NCBI GenBank assembly: GCA_032718475.1
Contig: JAUCBJ010001356.1
Coordinates: 1 to 64,000 of the forward strand
DNA length: 64,000 nt
Source of the DNA: Nemertoderma westbladi
Lineage: Eukaryota > Xenacoelomorpha > Nemertodermatida > Nemertodermatidae
Direction: 5' to 3'
Position 1 is the first letter of the stretch; each line of letters opens with the position of its first letter. The notes below the pieces were generated by a model, which saw only the letters and a program-made list of their open reading frames with translations, did not search any database and was not told the origin of the DNA. The translations under genes and the position numbers were made by a program. Of the stretch, positions 27,601 through 42,194 are shown piece by piece.

Positions 27601-30600
27601 ACTATCTCTATTTTCTCTACGGTGTGTCCAAACCCATGTGAAACCAGGGAAAAGTGTTTACAATTGTAATATAATGTTTATAATTATAAAATAAAGGTAA
27701 GGTTTAAATTAATGAAACTTACATCGATAACTTCAACCTCCCGCTCTCCGATATAAACGCCTCTCTGTAAATCGGCTTTAACCTTGTCGTCTTCGGCTAT
27801 CAGAATTTCCAAACGCGAAGCCAACTTCTCTGTTATCGGTATAAAATGCGACTGTTGAAATTAAATAATATTTATATTAAATAAAAAAACATTTTGAGTC
27901 CTCGGCAACGTAATTATAATATTGAATATAATTATTGGTTTATGTTACGATTGTAATGAGATTACCAAATAACCTATCAACCTATAATAGGCACGCTACA
28001 ATTAGAATATACCGATTTATTAAGAAACTTGCGCCGCCACAACTCCCTATTCCCCATGACTTTCGCGAGATTATCCGCATCTTCAAGGCCAGTGTACTTT
28101 AAGGGGCGTCTTAAGAAAGTCATGGGATGTCCACCATGCTTATTTACTCCAAGGGACCGCCAAAACACAAGATTGGGCACAGACAGGTACTCATGGCGAA
28201 AGCAATGTCCTGCAAAGCGGAGTCCGCTCTGATCAAGTGTCAAACTTGGGAGGACTAATGTTGTAGGGTCTTTCCCTACATTGCATTATAAGGAGACCCT
28301 GACCCTACTAGTTTGTACATGTACTACAGTAGTCCTACTAGTAAAAACTGCAGCGCATGACTTGGTGAGCTGTTTATGCAACTGTAATAAATTCTATTAT
28401 AATTTTTTATGATTTCGTTCAGAAATTGAAGAATTAAGAAACACGTCAATGGCACCATTTACGCGCATTTCGGCCTATCAGGCCTCGTCAGTAGCGCTAA
28501 CCAGTACGTAAATAGGATATCCAACTTAAGACTGTCTGTTCAATAGAAGTGGATTACTAGGAAGGCGAGAGTCAGTGGAGCGTGGCTGAACTGGTTAGCG
28601 CTACTCGGTTAGGGTTAGGAGTAGTAGGAGAAGAATGGCCCTCCGCATAGTCCTCCCTAGCTTGGGCTATGGGCTACTTCTCGGAGGGCTATTAAAAATG
28701 CCAAATTCCGACGCGTGCCATATGTCACCTTCAGCAGTTGCCATCAACCAATCGTAGCGTAGCCTGCCTTACTCGACTGACTGACTACTGTTACCTACTA
28801 ACTAACCCTACGGTTATTCCCCTTTTCGCCACGTTACCACCACCACCACCATCACCACCACTGTATACTGTATATGGTGACGACAACGACGACGTGGCCA
28901 TCTACACGCATCACGCATATACCCTCCCTCGATATTATATATTATATTATATCGATTGCCAACTCAACGATTTACCCACCGCCAGCTAGAGCTACTCCTC
29001 GACGGCTGTCGCCAAACCAACCAGCCAGTATGATACATGAAATTCCACCACGTTCCCGCTACGCGTATTCGTACATTAGTGATTATTATTATTATTACGC
29101 AAAACCAAATAATTTTTAATTATACTGTATTTCCCTACCGGCTAATCAACCAATCAATAAACCGAATTTAGGCTATTTCTCAGTTTAAGACCTGTATTAT
29201 TTTTGAAAATATCTTATATATATAATCTCTTGCTTTAATCACAATTAATCATTTGTAGTGGTTTTAGTTTAAAAGTTTTTACTTTGTTTGTTTGATTTAT
29301 AATAAAATAAATTAATTAAATAATGTCTTCTAATTCCGATATGGTTATGCCAATAGTAAGGCATTCATTTTTTGCAGAAGATGGTGAAGCCTATATTGTT
29401 ATTGATTATACAATTTACCGTCGGGGAGATGATAAATATAAAATTGAGTTTTCTGAAAAAGCCAGGAAAGTTTTAAGCTCAATTGATATTGATGCTTCTG
29501 ATAATAGTATTCATCTCTTAGATTACAACCTGAAAGTTGAGCATGAGGGAAAATTAATCAATATCTTACTATTATCCATGATAGAGGGGATAATTGTTAT
29601 TACACAATACAACGAAGCTGGTGAAAAGTTTGAAATACGGCTAAATCGGCATAGCCCCTACGAAATTATGTCTTTCTTTATTGTAATGATTTCAAAAGAA
29701 TCCTTTGTCGAAACAGAACTAGAACTAGAATCAACAGATAATGTTGAATATGTTGATAATATCATTGATTCTTGACTTTTCCCACTATATTATAAATATT
29801 TTATGATTATTTATAAAATTTTGATGTTTTTAATTATGAAAAAAAAAACATCAAATTTTAAATAATCGAAAATTGTAGTAGTAATTGTATATACAGTATA
29901 ACAGATTTGTTTGTTGTTGTGTATTGAGGTAATTATTTTCAATTTACTTTAAAATTTGGAAAATGGATATTTTAAATGAAAAATGTCCAGTTTGCTATTC
30001 TAAGTTATTGCAACATCGAGATTATTATAAATGTGAAAATAAACATGCAACTTGCGTACAATGTATTGTACAATATTCCGAAATGAATAATTATTGTTCT
30101 AAAATTTGTCCTATTTGTCGCGCACCCATATCTAAGTTTAATATAAAGTTGGCAAGATACCAACCCTATTATTGGAAAGAGCTTCGCAATATAACTTATA
30201 TTTCTGCGGAAAGTAATGATCCAGGAGATTTATTTACAATATTGGAGAATATTTTTTATAGAAATGTAGTACGACGGTGTTGCTACTATATTCCTTATTT
30301 TTTTAGCAGCGAACATAAAAAAATCATTAGCGCGAAATTCTCGGGAAGTGATTTCCAAACCGCCGATGTTACCTATCATTATTTCGCGTATAAAGATGCT
30401 CACCATGCTTGAAATTACATTGAAAATGAGTCTATACTATAATTGGAAATAGCACCTTTTGTTGCAGCGAGCGTCACATACTGTAGTTGTGTCATATGTT
30501 AATTAAATATACAGTACTCTAATATTGTAGTTGCCTCAATTATTGTTATATACATAGTAATAGTGATGGTTTATTGATATTGATATTTATATTATATTAT

Positions 30601-33600
30601 ATTGTATTGTTGATATATCTTAATAATAATAATAAATGGCTGACTTTAATTCAGGTCCATATAATTTAAACTTTCAAATGGGAACGAGTATGATAATTTC
30701 TGGCCCATCTGGTTCTGGAAAGTCAACATTTGTGAGCAATTTAATTAAACACAAGAATGGTTGTTTCAACGAAGCCCCCTTGCGAGTATTGTATTGTTAC
30801 GGGAGCAATCCCCCAACTATTCCTGGTATTACTCACCTTTACAAAGGTTTGCCAGAAAATATAGATAGTTTAGTGAATAGTCGAGATTTATTAATTATAG
30901 ATGATTTATTAACAGAAACTGAGTCCAGTACAGCTTTAACTGCATTGTTTACTAAGGCAGCTCATCATTCCAATATATTTATTTGTTTTATAACGCAAAA
31001 CATGTTTTACGGTGGGAAGCATAACCACACAAGATCAATTAATAGCCATACTTTAGTATTAATGAAAAATCCGCGAGACTGTTATTCGGTTTTAAATTTC
31101 GCGAAGCAGATGTTACCAGGGCAGACCAAATTTTTAGTAGATTCCTATCAAGATGCGACTATTGAACCATTTTCGCATTTCTTAATTGATTTACGACAGG
31201 AAACACCCGAACATTTAAGATTTAGATCGGATATATTTCGTAATCATAATTGTTACATTAAAAATTACATTGACTATAAACGTAGCGAAAATAATAATAA
31301 TAATAATAAATAATTAATATTTTGTAACAATTTTCAATAATGTTGCAACAATGAATAGACTTGTGCAGAAATATCGTAACGAACTGGAATTTCTACGCAG
31401 CGCTAACCCTTAACAAAGAACTTATTTTATTAACCATACCGCGAGTAACGAATTAATACGGCTCATTGTAAATACTGCATTAAATGTTCTAAAAGGTAAC
31501 GTACAATTGACCCCTCATTCATTTAGAAATATTCGCCGCTTTAAAAAGGTATTGAAATCACTCAACCGTAAAACAAAAAATATATCAAGTTACAGAAAAA
31601 AGTTAAGCAATCAATCTGGAGGCATACTACCGTTTCTAATACCCTTACTCGGCATTGGTGCGAAACTCGCCGCGAGTGCTGGTGCCACTGCCGCTGGAGC
31701 GGCTATTGCGAAAAAAATTAACCGTGGACGGTAATAATGGTTAAAACAGGAGTAACATTTAGAAAATTATATTTAGTATCGAGTAAACCGTTAGCTACTG
31801 ATTTAAAACCTCAAGATATACCTAGAGTAAATACTACAAAAAGAAAACCCTTTAAAACATCAACTTCAAAAAAAATAATAAAAAAATTTCAGTTGTTTTT
31901 ACGGTGATGCCCTTTATAAGAGATTTGAATATACATATTACTTGCGGTTGTCGAAAAGATGCCACGCAAGATGAAACCGATTTTAAGCCGAAGCTTAGAC
32001 AAAAAACTGTTAAGAATTTATTTAGATCCTTCATCCCCTGCGGGTTTTGCAAGTATCGCAAAATTAGCAAAAGCCGCAAACATCAAACCAGCTCAAGCCC
32101 AGAAATGGTTGAGCGGGCAAAAGACATACTCCCTTCACGCACCACGTAGACATCATTATCCAACATCTAAAATATTTACGGGAGGCTTAAAAGATATATA
32201 TATGATAGATCTGGTGGATATGCAGCAATATAAATCGCAAAATAATAATTATAACTATATATTAACATGTATTGATGCCTTTAGCCGGCTTGCTTTTGCC
32301 TATGGTATGAAAACAAAAAAGGGTATTGAAATTATTAGTATATTGCAAAAAATATTCCAGAAAGGAAAACCAAACAGAATCGCAACTGATCAAGGGTCTG
32401 AGTTTCTAAATAAATCTGTAAGGAAATATTTAGATACTATTGGTATACAGTATTATGTAATGTATTCTGTGAATAAGGCGGCTATTGTCGAGAGATTCAA
32501 TAGAACATTAAAAACAAAGATGTTCAAAATTTTCACGCAACGGGGAAATAATGTTTGGATAAAAATTTTACCGAAGCTCATTTATGCTTATAATAGGTCA
32601 TATCATAGGACAATACAAATGACACCCATTGAAGTTAATAAATTTAATGAAACTGAATTAATGAATAGATTATATGGGAAATATAGACAGATTAATCACA
32701 AGAAAATAAAATTTAAAGTTGGAGATACAGTACGATTATCTATCGCTCGTACTGCTTTTGCTAAAGGCTATCGAGAACAATGGACACGTGAATTATTTAT
32801 TATTCATCGGGTCAGATTGGATAGAGTACCAGCGGTAATGTTCGATATTAAGGACAGCGCTGGAGCTATAATAAATGGCTCATTTTATTCATACGAACTC
32901 CAAAAGGTCCACCCGAATAGTAATATTTATCTTCCGATTGACAAAAATATTGGCAAACTTAAAGAACGTGTACGCAATGGGAAAAAAGAATATTTAGTCC
33001 GATTCATCGGATCCAAGAAACAGTCGTGGGTACAGCATATTCAATAAGTTTAGGTTTATACTGTATATTAATTCATTTTGGTCACATATGTCCGTAATTA
33101 ATTAATCAATCAATATTAACTCGAATGATATTACTATACTATAGTTCATTCGCTTTAAATAAAGCCAGTAAAATATTGATCCCTCGCATATACTGTAGAA
33201 GTGGGAATGAACGTGGTCACAGATGTCTATAATTTAACATTATACCGTACTGTACTGTACTGTATGTACAAAGGAGTCAAGTAGAGAGAGCTTAAATAAT
33301 AATAATAATAATGGCTGTAGATACATATATCACTCTACTTTCAGATAGCTCATTAAACACTTACCCCAATAATAACCCTAGCGAGTTTACTGTTGATTTA
33401 GCCGAAGAATTATATATTGGTCCAAACGCTAAAATTGGACTCGCCGAGATACAATACCAAGCAACATACAGTAATATTACTCTGCAAACTCAAATCTCGC
33501 TGTCAATCGGGGTAGATGCAAAAGATGCCAAATTATACAGTTTATTTCCTGGTATGCATAGCTCTATTCAAGTCATTATTGATGATATAAATAAACTGTT

Positions 33601-36600
33601 TAATTCTGAAGCGAAATATAGAGATTTCGAATTCATTTTTAATACAAATTATTCTAGAATTAAATTTAAATTTCCTAAAAAGTTGAAAAAAATACAATTA
33701 AGTCTACGCGGTGATTTAATTCAAATTCTAGGCTTAAAACCGTTATTGGATCAGAATCATCCGAGTATTCCGAATTGGGATATATACAGTACCACTACAG
33801 TGGATGAATTAAGCAATATAGAACAGCCGATATTAATTTTAAATTATAGTGGACCAAAAATTTCGGAAATTGGGATTTTAGATTTTCCAGCTCCCACGAA
33901 TATTACTCGTAATAAAGATACAATCTTCATATATACAGATATTATTAAGAGCTCATTTGTTGGTGACGCTTTAGCACCGCTCTTAAGAACCTGTCCTTTA
34001 ACACAATTAAATCGAAAATATATTAATCACGAATACAAGAGCATTTGCTATTACCGGTTGTTGAATAAAAAACTAAAAACAATCTTAATTACTTTACGTG
34101 ACGGTCAAGGTGAATTAATTAATTTCAACGGCGGTCGCACTGTTATAACACTTAAGTTAATACGCGGTGGTGGTGATGGATGAGTTCTACGTTAGACTAC
34201 CAAGTAACTCCTGTCCAATTGATTTTCCTCGTAATACTGGTAGTAATTATCAGATCAATTTCCATGGTGCCTTACCTATAAATCCAAACGAAAACTGGGT
34301 GGTAGGTATAAAAAGTATATTTTACTTAGCCACATTACCGTCCATGTATAACAATGTAGAGAATGTTATTTTATTAAAAAAAAGGAAAAAAAATTTTGAG
34401 GATACACTTCCATCCGGTTTGTTCTACAGTATCAATGACATTATAGATTATTTTAACACTGGGGCGTTGAAAGATAAATTACAAATAGTTGAAAATACTC
34501 AGCAAAATAGGTTGCAATTTATTTCAGGGAAAACTGTACGAGAGTTATTTATAGGTCAACAATTAGCCTATTATTTTGGAATTACTGAAAATAATCTCGG
34601 CGCGAATTTAAATCCAAATTTTAAAATTATTTTGAAGACGAAAAATAATATAAAGGGTTATTTAATAAAGGTTATCGGAAATGAAGAAAAAGCTTACCAG
34701 ATGGTATTTTTATGCCCTCAACCACCCAATTCTATTCCAGAACCTAAATCGAACATGTACGTGACTAGTAATATAATTGAAAATGAATATATTAATGACT
34801 TTGGTTTAGCCTTACTTCGTCGTGTCGCGATACCTGATGATGTGAAATATGGTAGTATAATAAATAAAGAATTTGTCAAGGATACAATTCATTATATCCC
34901 TGTAAAAAAATCATATAAGATAACATACATTCATATTGAAATAACAGACAAAGAAGGAAAAGATTTGAATTTTGAATACGGCACAACTTCAATTACCTTA
35001 CACTTTAAAAAAATAAATTAAAATGGATTCCGATTTATTTCAAAGATACAGTAAACCTCAATATGGTGGTGCAGACTCTAATCTTGCTGTTTTTAAAGGT
35101 GGAAGAAGTACGAGAGGCTTGACGCAAGTTCCTGTTTTTCGAAGTGGTTCATATATTGACCCTTACGGACAACAAATTGGTGCATTTGGTCCAAACTTAA
35201 AACAACGTCGTTTTCAACGTTATCGTAGAGGTATGTTGCGAACAAATCAACACGGGGAAGGTATATTTACAGACGCTTTATCTACATTGAAAAAATTTGG
35301 TAAGCCATTAGCAAAAAAAGTGTTACAAAAAGCTTTACCATTTACCACAAAATTTATGAGACAACACGTAATACCAAAAGGTAAGCGGGTCTTACATCAG
35401 CAGTCTAATACGGTTATTAATAAAGCATTAAATAAAATGAAACCATCAACAAGATCTGTTGTAGAAAAAGTTTATAGAGATTTAAAGCAACCTACTAGGC
35501 CAATGTCTATGAACATACATCATCGTCGTAGTAAAAATAGAAAAATAAAAGGCAAACTGAAACACTGCAAAAAAAGTATTTTTTAATAATTTCAATTATT
35601 AAGGAATTGGATTTATTTTCTACACAGCCAATACAGACTGAATTTAAAGCAAAGCATTATGAAACAATTTACCCGGTATCCAATCTCAGAAGTGAGTCTA
35701 GGGAAGTCACATTCCTTGTACCAAGATCCAATGAATTCTATACGAAACTGCAAGATGCGTTATTAATTACAAAATGTACTGTATGGTGGGATAGACAACT
35801 TGAAAACTCCCATATTTATATGTTGAATTACCCTTCTGGGACTATGTGGAGTGATATTAAAATAGACCTTAATGAGAAGCAGGTTGAAAATAGAAATAAC
35901 CATTATTTCTACAAGTCGTACTTATCCAATTTACTATTTACAACATACGAATCTAAAAATGGGCTACTGGGGGCGGGTGGCTTTCATCAGCCTTTATCCG
36001 AACACGGAAATGAAATTAATCCTGGTGCGCATCCTATTGGCGATGCCTTTAGTAAACAAATGCAATTTGTAAGTGGATTGACAATTGATTTTGATACTGA
36101 AACTAAAATAATACAACCTGGGTATGATTTAAGAATGCATTTTAGAAAAGTATCAAATTCGTTTATTTTTAAAATCACTCCAAACGCAAACGCTGTGACA
36201 AATCTTCGGTTAGAATTAGATGAAGTAAAGATCCTAATCCCTAGAATGGAGGTTAATCCAGTAATAGAAAGCAGTCACCTAAAAGGTTTAGAGAGTTACG
36301 ATATTGAATATCAATTCCAAAAAAAGGAGGTTACAACATTTACTATTCCCGCTCAAACCACAAATTACACCCAAACAAACATATTTGATGGTAAAAAACC
36401 CAAATTAGTTATTATCGGTTTTATAAGAAATAATGCATATTCGGGAGAATTAATTAGTAACCCCTTGAAATTTGAACATTTTAACCTTAGACGCGCGGAA
36501 CTGATTGTAGACGGTCTTCCAGTAGGTGGTGTAATATACGAGCCTAATTTTACAGATGGAACATACATTTTTGAGTATACTCAATTAATGAAAAACATTA

Positions 36601-39600
36601 ATACATATATTAACGGTTATGGAGGTAATAATATAGAACATGAAACCTACTTAGGTAATTGCCAACTCATATCCTGGGACCTAACCGCCGACGGCTATGT
36701 TAGAGATCCGCAACCATCGATATATACTAACAGCCAATTAAAATTAAGATTTGCCGAACCGTTGGTTGAGACCATAAATGTAATCGTTTTTAATATTTAT
36801 GATCATTCATTAAGTTTAAATAGCAGGAAAGAAATACATATCGATTAAGTATGTTATCTACACGTTCGTGGGGCCTTCGCGCAGCACGAGGCCCAGTTAT
36901 GAGATACAAATTAAAATTGAGCGACTGTATCACAAAATCAGGTTTTGAGAAATTTACCCATACCACCAATCAATCCAAGAAAGGGGGACAGTACGTGTTC
37001 ACCCCTTTTAATCTCTCCACCCCCCCCCCCCCCCCCCCACCCTTCCCAACCACCAATACATAACCGCGACATCTACCACCCACGGAAGGGTAGAACAAAC
37101 TTATTTCCAATCGCACGTTCAATATGCAAAGCCAGGTGGTGTATAGGAATATAATCAATGCCGTACTCGTCTTAATTATTATAAGCGTCGTTGCGCTCAT
37201 CCTGTTTTGTATTTGAATATATTTCCTAAACGCAGACTGGCAATCTTTATAACTATGGATACGTGCAATATGCGAAACCAGGAATGGTTCATAGGAATAT
37301 AATCAATGCAGAACGCAGTACTAAATGCAGTCGATGCAGTAATGATATTCAAATAATTAATTTAATACCAGTACCCTCTGTTAATGCCTCAGTGTAAAAA
37401 CTTAGACAATTCAACTACAAAGAAATCCCATCAAAAAATAATAAGCCCAATATTTATGAGGAAAAAACAAGTATGGATATAAATAAGCCTTCTGCAGTGG
37501 TAAAATGTTATTGACTGACATTTATTAAATGAGATCTGTCTAACACACAATAACACAATAATAGACTGAATAGTAGGGAATTCAGATTTCCATCTCGTTA
37601 GCTAGCTATGGCCAATCTGTCTACCGGCCTGTACACATGTGGTTACTTACATTCACATTCCCATTGAAGAGCACTGGCTGTTCTACACACACCAAACATC
37701 CTTCCTATCTTATGTACCAGCACCGAGCCAACTTGGATGTTAACCAATAAATGAGCAGTATTTAATGAGAATCAATTTTTTTTGCCGTTTTAATTACTTT
37801 AGATCAATTAAAGACACAATTATTAAAGCAAATCACTTGAACTAATTAAAAACTATAATAGAATGGCGTATGTGGATTACATCTGTATAATTTTTAATTA
37901 TAATTATTTAAATCTTATACTGTAAAACAATTAATTTCCTTTAAAAGGCAGGTTGAAAATGGTGTTTTTACCGTAATCAACTTAATTAACTAATTAACTG
38001 CTATTATCTTAGCTTCTCGAAGGCCACACGGAAATTCTACTTGGAAAATTTCTAAACTTTTGCCAAACAACATGTGTACCAAGTTTGGATAGATTTCATC
38101 AAAGATTGGCCGAGTTATTAACGTTTAAAATTGAACGCGACAGAACGACAGAACGACAGAACGACACGTTCGTGGGGCCTTCGCGCAGCACGAGGCCCAG
38201 TTATGAGATACAAATTAAAATTGTGCGACTGTATCACAAAATCAGGTTATGAGATATTAACCCACACCACCAATTAATCAAAGAAAGGGGGACAGTACGT
38301 GTTCACCCCTTTTAATCTGCACACCCCCCCCCCCCCCCCTCCCCCCACCCACCAATACATAACCGCGACATCTACCACCCACGGAAGGGTAGCACGAACT
38401 TATTTCCAATCGCACGTTAAATATGCAAAGCCAGGTGGTTTATAGGAATATAATAAACGCAGTACTCGTTTTCATTATAAGCCTCTTTGCGTTCGTCCTG
38501 TTTTGTATTTAAATATATTTCTTAAACGCAGGCTAGGACGATCTTTATAATAATAATAACTAGGGATGCGATCAATATGTGAAGCCAGGTGGTTTATATA
38601 ACAATTTAGTCAACGCAGTACTCGTCTTCATTATATGCCTCGTTGCGCTCGTCGCTTGTCCTGTTTTGTCATAAAATATTTTTCCTAAACGCAGACTGAC
38701 GATCTTTATACAGTTATAACTATGCGAAGTTTCGAAACTGTGCGAGTAACTGTTGATACATCTATGTGGAGATGTGTGATATGTGGAGATGTGTGATACA
38801 ACGCCAACGCATCTTATGCCGATGTAGTAATATGGGTATTGAAATAATATTAAATCAATGTACACTCTTAAAGCTGCAGCGAAAAAATGTAGCTAATTTC
38901 CTAGGTTACATATAAAATAATAATATTATTTTTAAGAACATTAATTTTACTACTTTGCAAAAATTCAATTAAAAAATAACCAGACATATACATTGTGGAA
39001 TAAACTATTTCAGAAGCCTACACAACAGCCATGCCATGGATTGTATTTATGTTATTATATCTGTCATTTACCTGAGATAGCAATACAACACTTATAGTAG
39101 AGTCAATACAGGAAGGATGTTGGGATGTTGGATTTCAAGAATGATGTCTGGGCTGGAATAGCAATACTGGTTGCCTATTACAGTACAATTCCTCTCTGGT
39201 TAGTCTACAGCCACAACTCCAAGCCAGCTAGCTCCACACCAGCAGAGACTTGACCAATAATCATTCCCAGCAAATAGCTGCCTTACACACACATCCTTCC
39301 ATCGTACCAGCATGTTAGCCAATAAATGAGCAGTATTTAATGAGAATCAATTTTTTATGACGTTTTAATTACTTTAGATCAATTAAAGACACAATTAATA
39401 AAGCAAATCACTTGAACTAATTAAAAACTATAATAGAATGGCGTATGTGGATTACATCTGTATAATTTTTAAGTATAATTATTTAAATCTTATACTGTAA
39501 AACAATTAATTTCCTTTAAAAGGCAGGTTGAAAATGGTGTTTTTACCGTAATCAACTTAATTAACTAATTAACTGCTATTATCTTAGCTTCTCGAAGGCC

Positions 39601-42157
39601 ACACGGAAATTCTACTTGGAAAATTTCTAAACTTTTGCCAAACAACATGTGTACCAAGTTTGGATAGATTTCATCAAAGATTGGCTGAGTTATTAACGTT
39701 TAAAATTGGACGCGACAGAACGACAGAACGACAGAACGACAGGTTGATTAATGGTACCACTACGCTAAGGCTCACTCACTTCGTGGCTCGCCCCACAGGT
39801 TGATTAATGGTACCACTACGCTAAGGCTCACTCACTTCGTGGCTCGCCCCACAGAGGACCTTGATATGTTTCCAGTGGGTGGTCACTATTTGGGAGCGTT
39901 TTCATCTAACAAATTACCTAAATTAGATAATAATAAGCGGAGAGATTATGGGTTAATAGTAAACACCGATAAAGAGCATCTACCCGGGGTTCATTGGATA
40001 GCTATATATATACGAGATAATGAGGCTGAATTATTTAATTCATTTGGACCAAAATATCCAAACAGATGTATTGAAAAATGGCTTGAGAAAAATTCAGCAA
40101 GATGGCGTACTACCCGGAAACAATTTCAAGACCCCAGGAGGACCACATGTGGATTATACTGTCTTTATTACTTGGTAAATCGAATTCACACAAACTATCC
40201 AATGAGAGCGTTTACAAATAATGTGGAAATAAATGAAATAATATTATATAAATGGCTTGTTAATTATTATAAAATAAACCAACAAGCGTTGTAATTAATC
40301 ATTTAACTTTTGTTTATCAGATAAAATGGATAATATTATTTTTGTTGATTTTCAATATTATACGATAGACAATAAGGAATATCCGGTAGTATTTAAAGAA
40401 TTTGCTATATTCGATTCTAATTACACCAAAACTAATGTAAAGACGTTTTTAATTAAAGGTCCACCTAATATTAAGTTATCAGCATTAGATAAAGCTCACG
40501 TAAACAATTTACGAGACATGACTTCGCATTTACCTTGGGATTACGGTGACATTTCGCAAGATGACTTTAAAAAGTACATGAAGAGACATTTAAAATATAA
40601 AAAAAATATACATGTATTTGGGTTGATGAAGCAGGCAATATTAGTTTCCCAACTTGATGTTCTCGCACCAAATTCGATGGAGAAATTGGGGATATATCGA
40701 CTATATTACAATTATTTAACTCCATGCCTTCCAGATCAATTAACTACTACAGTAGAAGATAAATGTAGTTTTCACAAAGATGGTGATAGCTGCTTGAATT
40801 ACTGCTCAGCGAAAAGGATTGGAGGGTATGTAACGAAGCGTTTAACTGAAACTGATGATAAACAGAAAGAAATAACTGCGGTGAATGATGTACAGTAGGT
40901 TTACTCTAAGCATGTAATGTGATGGGATAATATAATTGTTTTAATGTCAATAAAAATAATAAAAACATTAAAATCTATTTTTTTATATCTCAGTTTGACT
41001 GAAGGTGTAGGGCTTAAGTTTACACTCACAAACACACCGTACCTACCGGTAGCCGGCTGTTGTATCAGAGTTTAACTACCAGTAGCTGACTTTACACACA
41101 TACAGACATATAACAACAACGCTAAACTGTAGAACGGCAGAATGGGCAGAATGGCACCCCCTTCTAGAGTGACAGCACCCACAGCGCTTTAGCGTTACTT
41201 ACTAATAATAAAATTAAATTAACTCGACATGAGGTTCGTGAATGCAGCATTAGAGGGGCCCACCTAACAATAGGCCTACTGGTACCGGCGCTGTAGCACT
41301 CTTGTAACTGTATACTTGGATAGAGCAAGGGCATGCAGGTTTCTTCGATTTAAGGATTAGGCTATTACACTTGAATGCTTCCAATTTTCTGTTTACAACT
41401 TTAATTGGTCTAATCTACATTACTGCGGGCTACTACTGTTGCATAGGCAAGCCTATACAGCTATAGTTAACTTTATGCGGCCCCTTTTTCGAATGTTGAC
41501 CCAAAATGGTTTACGGTACACCTTCATTCGATTAGGCATATAGGCCTAATGACTCCTCAACTGAAAGCTGACTAGCTCACGGATACAATAGGTGTGGTTA
41601 GGTACCGGTAGCGCTATTGGTCCTATAAAATCCCCTCGCACTCTCTGTTACTAACTTTCAACATTCACTTTATGTCAGTATGTTGTATGCTATACAGTTA
41701 ACCTTTAGAACTCACAGTCAGGCGCCCCTTCATTCAACCAGTCATATAAAGGCTCCACTCGGATACAATAGGTGTGGCTCGCGGTATACCTAACTAGGCC
41801 TATATAAAATCCACCACATTCTCTGTTACTAACATTCACTCTATGTTGACGGGTCTATATAAAACATAGTTAGTTTATTTATGTATTCGCTTTTTTTTAA
41901 ATTAGATATAAAATAGGTAGACAGATTGATAACATTTATTAAATCAAATATAAAATAAACTTACTGCTACAGCTACTGCAGTAATATTTACAGTACAGTC
42001 AGGAACACTGGCCACAATTTACAACCAGAATGTATCCGCAGAAAATGCTCCAAATAGTGACTGCACGGTCACTTTTCTGGTTGTAAATATGCGAATAATT
42101 TTTCGCTGAGCTTCAGTCAGAAAGTGATCGCTGTTCCTAACTATAGTACTAAGTTTT

Positions 42158-42194
<37 letters not shown>

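Larger units (their letters stand above)
36863..39853 (+). repeat. Nested tandem duplication inserted at the 5' end of the Polinton protease gene
   Basis: Two units, 36863-38164 and 38165-39741. Both start CGTTCGTGGGGCCTTCGCGC and both end in GACAGAACGACAGAACGACA. Each has a poly-C tract (37019-37037; 38326-38339) after a TACGTGTTCACCCC motif. The last ~400 bp (37757-38160 and 39325-39735) are nearly identical, while the middles have diverged and gained internal repeats. After unit 2 come two perfect 56-bp copies (39742-39797, 39798-39853) beginning GGTTGATTAATGGTACCACT. The sequence just before (ATG TTA TCT ACA at 36851) looks like the displaced protease start. Confidence 0.8.

Noticed and set aside
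28605-28619. Telomere-like GGTTAGGGTTAGG
   Set aside because: Only two units, explained by the SINE sequence and target duplication at the Polinton edge.
36851-37063. 71-codon ORF after the capsid gene
   Set aside because: Runs into a poly-C tract; unit 2 has a stop in the same frame and changes do not look coding. Only its first four codons may belong to the protease.
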